A stretch of DNA of 11,155 bases from a bacterium (GTDB lineage: Bacteria; JAMORN01). A program made the position numbers and the translations under genes. The notes beneath the pieces are model-generated. The model had not been told where the DNA came from and did no database searches. It saw only the letters and a program-made list of their open reading frames with translations. How positions within the stretch are numbered: the stretch's first letter is position 1; the number at the start of each line of letters is the position of its first letter. This document shows, piece by piece, positions 6,372-11,155 of the stretch. The stretch is from NCBI GenBank assembly GCA_027063545.1, contig JAMORN010000057.1:1-11155 (forward strand), read 5' to 3'.

Positions 6372-7211
6372 TTAAAAATTATCTACAATGAAAACAACTC
6401 TACATTGCTTTAATGCCTCTACACTCTTAGGTGAAGCTAAAAGTTTTTCAGCATCGCTATTTGATATTATAACATCTGTTTTTAATTTTCCTTTTATACC
6501 CTTTGCTTTTACCATTAAAGGATTAGTACCTATTCTATCTTTTAAGTCTTTAGCTTCCTTTTCACTATTTACATAAACAACCATTCCTTCCATTTTAAAT
6601 AAATAATCACCATCAATCTTTGATTCAGAATAAACAACATTTCCATTTTCATCATAAATCTTTACAGTCAAAGCGGGCATTAATTCCAATCCTCTACAAT
6701 CAACAATCAAGCCTGTATAGTCTTCTACTTTTGTATCCTTTTTTATAGGCTTAATATCTTCTTTTCCTATTTTATCCATTGGTAAAATTTCTCTCATTAA
6801 TTCTGGATTTTCATACAAAGGTATTTTTACTTCTATTTCTACTGTTCCATCACTAAAATAGTGAGGCTCTCCTACCTCATAAGTTTTTATCATTCCTTCG
6901 ACATTTTTTATTATAATATCATTTGTTAACATATGATTTTCTATTGTTGTTTCTGAGTTTAAATTAACACCTTTTATAATCTCTATAGCATTCCTTAAGG
7001 CTACAACTTTAGCTGCTTCAATTACAGCAGGTCTTTGTACAGCTAATGACATTTGGGGATTTACAGCCCCTATACCTTTTGCTATTACTATAGGTCCTTT
7101 TTCTGTCCATTCAATTCTTCCTAACTCTTTAGAAAAAGAGTATAACATTGATATAGATATCATTATAAAAACTACTACAGCTATTATTTTTATAATCTTA
7201 TTACCTCTCAT
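6372..7211 (-). CDS. Exported LPP20/FlgT_N-like protein
   Basis: A 279-residue protein with an N-terminal signal sequence or anchor (KIIKIIAVVVFIMISISMLY, 5-24). There is no Cys-containing lipobox, so it is not a lipoprotein despite its family resemblance. Residues 41-133 form the LPP20/FlgT_N-type domain: IVIAKGIGAV, then the long helix PAVIEAAKVVALRNAIEIIK, LNSETTIENHML, GMIKTYEV and VEIEVKIPL. Residues 165-194 (YTGLIVDCRGLELMPAL then KIYDENGNVVY) match a block I associate with proteins in which LPP20-type domains are followed by a small beta domain. The C-terminus (232-279) has paired strand segments VKAKGIKGK and QCRVVFIVD. It is first in the operon, with AAGGAG (7221-7226) 9 nt before the ATG, and diverges from pgsA. 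A periplasmic or outer-membrane-associated role is inferred. No catalytic function is evident. Confidence 0.8.
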   Translation of the reverse strand: MRGNKIIKIIAVVVFIMISISMLYSFSKELGRIEWTEKGPIVIAKGIGAVNPQMSLAVQRPAVIEAAKVVALRNAIEIIKGVNLNSETTIENHMLTNDIIIKNVEGMIKTYEVGEPHYFSDGTVEIEVKIPLYENPELMREILPMDKIGKEDIKPIKKDTKVEDYTGLIVDCRGLELMPALTVKIYDENGNVVYSESKIDGDYLFKMEGMVVYVNSEKEAKDLKDRIGTNPLMVKAKGIKGKLKTDVIISNSDAEKLLASPKSVEALKQCRVVFIVDNF

Positions 7212-7236
7212 ATAAAAAAACTCCTTGTTTTATAAT

Positions 7237-7264
7237 TTGTATTTTCTCCTTTTATTTTTATATT
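7237..7264 (+). promoter_or_regulatory. Possible promoter of pgsA
   Basis: TTGTAT (7237-7242), a 16-nt spacer and TATATT (7259-7264) precede pgsA. A start near 7271 would leave a leader of about 64 nt. The -10 overlaps the left arm of the AT-only palindrome, and the sequence composition makes chance matches likely. Confidence 0.25.
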
Positions 7265-7284
7265 TTATTAAAATAAAAATAAAA
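7250..7284. repeat. AT-only long inverted repeat in the divergent LPP20-like/pgsA gap
   Basis: Bases 7250-7259 and 7262-7266 pair with 7270-7284 to give 15 A-T pairs interrupted by one 2-nt bulge (7260-7261) around a 3-nt loop (7267-7269). It contains no G or C, so it is not an intrinsic terminator. It lies midway between two divergent genes and could be a DNA-unwinding or protein-binding site for both promoters. A chance palindrome in low-complexity DNA is also possible. Confidence 0.4.
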
Positions 7285-7334
7285 AAACCTTTTTCAATAT
7301 AAAAAATTAATAAATTAAAGAAAAAAATAATTTT

Positions 7335-7934
7335 ATGAAAACTATTGTAAATTTACTTACGATTTCTAGAATTCCTTTAATAATACTATTTGCTTATTTT
7401 TCTATAGTAAACAATATAAAACAAAAGCCTTTTATATTTTTTATTAATATTTTTATTCTTATTATTATTGGTATAACTGATTTTTTAGATGGATATCTTG
7501 CACGAAAATACAAAGTAACAACAAAATTTGGAGAATATATAGATCCTTTAATGGATAAAATATTTTTTGCTATTGTTTTTCCTGTTTTAGCTTATCTTGC
7601 TGGTGTTAATAATGAAAAAATACATCTACTTATTTTAATATTTTTAATTATAATCTTTTGGATTAGAGATTTAATAGTAACTTTTTTAAGAATATTTGCT
7701 GAAAAATATAATATAAAACCCGGAGCATCAATGTGGGGAAAAATAAGAACATTCTCTACTTTTTATATTGTTATCTTGATATATTACTTTCTCCAGAAAC
7801 CTAAAACTTTTCCTGAAATTTCTCCTACTATATTATATATAGTTGAAGGTTATTTAATCATTTATACTTTAATAACATTAATAACTTATATAAAGCAATT
7901 TCTTCCTGCTATAAAAAAAGAGTTAAAATACTAA
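7335..7934 (+). CDS. pgsA: CDP-diacylglycerol--glycerol-3-phosphate 3-phosphatidyltransferase
   Basis: A 199-residue integral membrane enzyme of the CDP-alcohol phosphatidyltransferase family, expected to make phosphatidylglycerol phosphate from CDP-diacylglycerol and glycerol-3-phosphate in the inner membrane. The full family motif D-x2-DG-x2-AR-x8-G-x3-D-x3-D is exact: D49, D52, G53, A56, R57, G66, D70, D74. Around it lie about six hydrophobic segments (roughly 5-25, 33-50, 76-90, 97-117, 141-153, 165-185). The N-terminal NLLTISRIPLI and the later GASMWGKIRTF (130-140) are PgsA-like. The length is usual for PgsA. Related enzymes such as phosphatidylserine or cardiolipin synthases share the motif, so substrate choice is inferred. 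The ATG has no clear SD. It stands alone on the plus strand and ends 6 nt from the convergent Smr gene. Confidence 0.88.
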   Translation: MKTIVNLLTISRIPLIILFAYFSIVNNIKQKPFIFFINIFILIIIGITDFLDGYLARKYKVTTKFGEYIDPLMDKIFFAIVFPVLAYLAGVNNEKIHLLILIFLIIIFWIRDLIVTFLRIFAEKYNIKPGASMWGKIRTFSTFYIVILIYYFLQKPKTFPEISPTILYIVEGYLIIYTLITLITYIKQFLPAIKKELKY

Positions 7935-7940
7935 AAAATT

Positions 7941-8465
7941 TTATCTAAAAAAAATAAGAGTCGCTCCCTCTCCCCCGTATTTCTCTTCAGGATGATAATA
8001 ATATTCTATCACATCTTTATATTCTTTCTCTATAATAAAATATAAAAGATCTTTTAAAAACGCTCCTTTAAATATAGATTGTGAACCTTGCCATATTTTA
8101 GATCTTTCCCCTTTCCCATGAATAATTAACACTTGTCTTTTATTTGAAGCTAAAGATTTGTTTAAAAAGTTTCTAATTTCTATAATTGCATCTTCTTCTG
8201 TTAAACCTCTAATATTTAACGTATCTATATTTAATTCTATTTGTTCTTTTTCTTTTCTTTTTTTTGTAGATCTATTTTTTTCTTTTTTTATCTCTTCTTC
8301 TAAAAGTTTATCTTTATCAATAATATTGTATTTTGCTAAAAAAGATTCTATTTTTTCATCTCTTTCTTCTCTATTAATTCCATAATAATTATTAAAATCC
8401 TCTATTGAGGAAAAGACTTTCTCTTCCTTTAATAAATCTTTTAAACGCTTCTTCTTTTTACTCAT
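7941..8465 (-). CDS. Smr-domain protein (stand-alone)
   Basis: A 174-residue cytoplasmic protein. Residues 1-78 are a highly charged region (KKKKRLKDLLKEEK at the start, KKEKNRSTKKRKEKE near 60-74), likely helical. Residues 80-174 form an Smr domain: DTLNIRGLTEEDAIIEIRNF (81-100), VLIIHGKGERSK (112-123) with the conserved HGKG, and GGEGATLIFF (164-173). Smr domains occur at the C-terminus of MutS2 and in stand-alone proteins, where they bind or nick DNA or RNA; some act in ribosome-collision rescue. The usual LDLH/LDLR motif is here LNIR, so the Asp and any His are absent, which may reduce nuclease activity. It starts 5 nt after the glycosyltransferase stop with no good SD, which suggests translational coupling. 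Confidence 0.88.
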   Translation of the reverse strand: MSKKKKRLKDLLKEEKVFSSIEDFNNYYGINREERDEKIESFLAKYNIIDKDKLLEEEIKKEKNRSTKKRKEKEQIELNIDTLNIRGLTEEDAIIEIRNFLNKSLASNKRQVLIIHGKGERSKIWQGSQSIFKGAFLKDLLYFIIEKEYKDVIEYYYHPEEKYGGEGATLIFFR

Positions 8466-8470
8466 ACCAT

Positions 8471-9199
8471 CTATCTAAATAAATTGTATTTAAAAATTGC
8501 ATATATTGTCCTAATACCATCTTTCCATCCTATCTTTTTTCCCTCTTCATAGCTTCGTCCATGATATGATATACCCATTTCATATATTTTTATTCCTTTT
8601 ATTTTTGCTATTTTTGCTGTAATTTCTGCTTCAAAGCCAAACCTATCTTCTTCTATAGTTATTTTTTTTATTATATCTGCTTTAAACACTTTATAACATG
8701 TTTCTATATCTGATAGATTTAAATTTGTAAACATATTAGAAATAAATGTTATAATATTGTTAACAACATAGTGCCAAAATAAATGTACCCTTCTTTCATG
8801 GGTTGTTATAAATCTAGAACCATACACAACATCAGCATCCCTTTCTAATATAGGTCTTATAAGCATTAAAAGTTCTTTAGGTTCATATTCTAGATCAGCA
8901 TCTTGAATAGCAACAATTTTCCCTTTAACATATGAAAGCCCCGTCCTAATAGCAGCTCCTTTTCCTCTATTTTTTTCATGATGTATTATATTAATAACAG
9001 GGTTTTTTTCAAATTTTTTTAATATCTCAGCTGTTTTATCTGTTGAGGCATCGTTAACAACTATAATCTCTTTTGATACAGGTAATTCTAAAACTTTATT
9101 AAGAACTTTTTCTATAAAATTTTCTTCATTATATACAGGAATTATAATAGATAGAAGAGGCTGATCTTCCTTTAAATTATCTTGCTTCTGTTGTATCAT
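8471..9199 (-). CDS. Family 2 glycosyltransferase (polyprenyl-phosphate sugar transferase type)
   Basis: A 242-residue GT-A fold enzyme without transmembrane segments. Conserved blocks: LSIIIPVYNEE (16-26), IIVVNDASTDKT (45-56), KNRGKGAAIRTGL (76-88), the metal-binding QDADLEYEP (99-107, D100-A-D102), VVYGSRF (124-130), DIETCYKVF (164-172), RFGFEAEITAK (186-196) and ISYHGRSYEEGKKIGWKDGI (210-229). The last block is typical of the DPM1/polyprenyl-phosphate glycosyltransferase-like branch of GT2, which loads a sugar from a nucleotide donor onto a lipid phosphate or a surface glycan. Donor and acceptor are unknown. Its ATG lies inside the end of the amidase gene (23-bp overlap), with AGGATG as a weak SD, so the two are cotranscribed and probably translationally coupled. 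Confidence 0.88.
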   Translation of the reverse strand: MIQQKQDNLKEDQPLLSIIIPVYNEENFIEKVLNKVLELPVSKEIIVVNDASTDKTAEILKKFEKNPVINIIHHEKNRGKGAAIRTGLSYVKGKIVAIQDADLEYEPKELLMLIRPILERDADVVYGSRFITTHERRVHLFWHYVVNNIITFISNMFTNLNLSDIETCYKVFKADIIKKITIEEDRFGFEAEITAKIAKIKGIKIYEMGISYHGRSYEEGKKIGWKDGIRTIYAIFKYNLFR

Positions 9200-11155
9200 A
9201 ATCTACATCCTGTGGTTTAATATCTCCTTTTATTATTAAAATATCTCTTTTCTTATAGAAATAAAACTCCTTTTTATATAGTAAATTATTATTATTATAA
9301 AATAAAATTTCATGATATCCCGGGGATAATTTAAATATCTTTAAAGAATCATTAAAAAGAGAAAAATCAAATGTATTATCCAACCTTATATATAAAGAAT
9401 TACTATAATTAACTCTTATTTTTAAAATATCAGTAGTATCTTTATATGTCTTTGATAACTTTACATATTTAAAATCTTTTATATTTGAAAGAATTTCTGC
9501 AGACGTCCATAAAATAGGATATAATACATTATAATAATCTTTTTTATAGTATAAATTTCGAGGAATATCTATAATTATAACAGGAGCAGAGACCTGTTGT
9601 AAGATAAAATTTATCATTTTAAAATGAATAGTTTTATAACCTAATTGATTATAATAATAACTTAAAATATTGGCAAAATCATCACCTATTAAACTATATT
9701 TATATGTAATTATACGAATTTTATCACCAAAAAATGAGGAATTTATTCTTATGAAAATTTCTCCTTGATTTTGCTCATTCTTTAAAAGCCTATAAGCATC
9801 ATCATAATTTATATTATCCTCTCTTGTTAATAAAACTTTTGCTCCAGAGAGAATAAATAGTTGTTTTAATATTTTGCTATAATGAAGGGTTATATCTCCT
9901 TCTCTATTAAATAAAGAATCAATAAAACCACAATCGTCTCCCCCACAGGCTGGATCTATTGTGATTCTTCTATTAAATAAAGTTCTCTCAAAAATAGGTG
10001 TAAGTTTTATTATATTAATACCTTTTTTTAAATCTTTTTTCTTTATTTTTCTGCCATAATATCCTATAGAATTTATATAAAAAGAATCAGCTTCTATCTT
10101 ATTAACATTAAATAATCTGTTAAAAATAATAATTGTTGTATCCTTTGTATATACGAATAAAGGATATTTTATCTCTTTATTTTCTATATAAATCTGTTTT
10201 AAGCCATCTATCTTTTTTACAAAAAAGTAATCTGTGTATAATGTATCATTATTTTTATAAAAAATTAATTTATATTTTCCTTCTTTTTTAAAAGATAGAT
10301 AACTTGTTGTTTGATAATTAGTTATAATAATATTTTCTTCATATTCAACATTATCAGGTATTATTTTTAATTTTATAGTATCTTCCTTTATAGGTGACAT
10401 ATTTTTATCAAAAACTTTTAAAGTAAAACTATTTATTATAGGGATATCTTTGTTTATAGAAACATATCCTGAGTCATTTTTATATAAAGAGATAAATTTT
10501 GTTTTTCTGTAGACAGATAACTTTATAATAATATCTTTAGAATAACTTCCATTTATAGATTCAAATGTTAATATCAATCTGTGATTACCTTTTTCTACAT
10601 TTTTTATAAAGATTATACATTCTTTTGGTGAGACAAAATAATAAAACAGGCTATTTTTTGATAATTTTTGATTATCAAATTTTATCTTTATAATATTATT
10701 AATCAGACTTTTATTAAACAATAATTTTATTTGTATATCTTTTTTGGTATCTAATACCTTAATATTCTCTATTTGTGGTATAGGATCAGAAAAAAAGTCA
10801 ACAATTCCCTTAAGGTAAGATATTGCTTCATTTAAAAGGTTAAGATCCTCTGAAAGAAATTTTTCTGTTTTTGGATTAGTTAAATATCCATATTCTCCTA
10901 AAATAGATGGTATATTCTCTCTTGTTCTTAAAACAAAGTAATTTCCCATTTTTACTTTTACAGGTGAAACCTTTAATGACTTTTTCATATATTTTATAAT
11001 ACTTTTAGAAGCTTCTAAAGATCTATAAGGATCTGAATACTTATAAAAAACATAAATACCATCTTCATCTCTGTTTAAAGAAGCTGATGCATTATGGTGT
11101 ATAGAAATAAAAAGATCTATGCTATCAATAGATTGTACCTTTTCTAACCTTCTTT
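9177..11155 (-). CDS. N-acetylmuramoyl-L-alanine amidase (Amidase_3) with a second degenerate amidase domain; 5' end outside window
   Basis: The frame is open from 11153 down to the stop at 9177: 658 residues, lacking the N-terminus. Residues are numbered from the first visible codon. Residues 1-125 are the C-terminal half of an Amidase_3 catalytic domain: zinc-ligand His19 in DLFISIHHNASAS (13-25), a following strand IYVFYKY, and catalytic Glu87 in PSILGEYGYLTNP (82-94). It should cleave the MurNAc-L-Ala bond of peptidoglycan in the periplasm; ligands 1 and 2 lie upstream of the window. Residues 126-395 are beta-rich, Ig-like, without recognised motifs. Residues 396-558 repeat the amidase fold in degenerate form: ITIDPACGGDDCG (397-409), NREGDITLHY, GAKVLLTRED, IFIRINSS and APVIIIDIP (523-531). 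Residues 585-635 are a small beta domain with PGYHEILFYNNN. An internal ATG at 10988 is not the true start, because homologous sequence continues upstream of it. It overlaps the glycosyltransferase gene by 23 bp. Confidence 0.88.
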   Translation of the reverse strand, partial: RRLEKVQSIDSIDLFISIHHNASASLNRDEDGIYVFYKYSDPYRSLEASKSIIKYMKKSLKVSPVKVKMGNYFVLRTRENIPSILGEYGYLTNPKTEKFLSEDLNLLNEAISYLKGIVDFFSDPIPQIENIKVLDTKKDIQIKLLFNKSLINNIIKIKFDNQKLSKNSLFYYFVSPKECIIFIKNVEKGNHRLILTFESINGSYSKDIIIKLSVYRKTKFISLYKNDSGYVSINKDIPIINSFTLKVFDKNMSPIKEDTIKLKIIPDNVEYEENIIITNYQTTSYLSFKKEGKYKLIFYKNNDTLYTDYFFVKKIDGLKQIYIENKEIKYPLFVYTKDTTIIIFNRLFNVNKIEADSFYINSIGYYGRKIKKKDLKKGINIIKLTPIFERTLFNRRITIDPACGGDDCGFIDSLFNREGDITLHYSKILKQLFILSGAKVLLTREDNINYDDAYRLLKNEQNQGEIFIRINSSFFGDKIRIITYKYSLIGDDFANILSYYYNQLGYKTIHFKMINFILQQVSAPVIIIDIPRNLYYKKDYYNVLYPILWTSAEILSNIKDFKYVKLSKTYKDTTDILKIRVNYSNSLYIRLDNTFDFSLFNDSLKIFKLSPGYHEILFYNNNNLLYKKEFYFYKKRDILIIKGDIKPQDVDYDTTEAR

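Noticed and set aside
6388-6576. Small plus-strand open frames at 2985-3173 (minus), 6388-6576 and 8158-8385
   Set aside because: All lie within well-supported genes on the other strand and lack SDs or recognisable protein features.
6372-7211. LPP20-like protein as a lipoprotein
   Set aside because: No cysteine follows the hydrophobic segment, so no lipobox.
9177-10988. Complete 603-residue gene starting at ATG 10988
   Set aside because: The frame stays open to the window edge and the upstream codons encode the DLFISIHHNA part of Amidase_3, so the gene is 5'-truncated by the window.

Overview
The window is a very AT-rich bacterial chromosome segment (roughly a quarter GC by eye) that is almost fully coding. 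Shine-Dalgarno sites of the AAGGAG type precede many of the genes. All three standard stop codons are used as ordinary stops, so there is no sign of recoding. Signal-peptide proteins of the FlgT_N/LPP20 kind and an exported Amidase_3 cell-wall hydrolase suggest a diderm (Gram-negative-type) envelope. The tRNA gene does not encode its 3' CCA. The lineage cannot be fixed from this sequence; a poorly sampled AT-rich diderm candidate phylum is my guess. The genes look native and vertically inherited: I see no mobile element, phage gene or CRISPR array.

Layout from left to right. 1-484 (minus): 5' part of an exported beta-propeller-like protein with its promoter. 604-696 (minus): tRNA-Ser(GGA). 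740-2204 (minus): purM followed by a DUF3783 protein. 2334-4466 (plus): a three-gene run of thioredoxin-like protein, argC and argB. 4476-4772 (minus): a small protein with a FlgM-like C-terminus, whose Shine-Dalgarno sits in a hairpin loop. 4853-7211 (minus): a tight operon in which a minimal beta-carbonic-anhydrase-like protein lies between two exported proteins with related FlgT_N/LPP20-type domains. 7335-7934 (plus): pgsA. 7941-11155 (minus): Amidase_3 protein, family 2 glycosyltransferase and Smr-domain protein, overlapping or nearly touching.

Purine synthesis (purM), arginine synthesis (argC, argB) and phospholipid synthesis (pgsA) are ordinary housekeeping functions. The more unusual content is the envelope group. 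The amidase carries a second, degenerate amidase domain in which three of the four zinc/catalytic positions are replaced. The FlgT-like/carbonic anhydrase/LPP20-like operon is an unexplained combination. No gene-free stretch exceeds 300 bases; the longest gap between protein genes (485-739) holds the tRNA and two candidate promoters.
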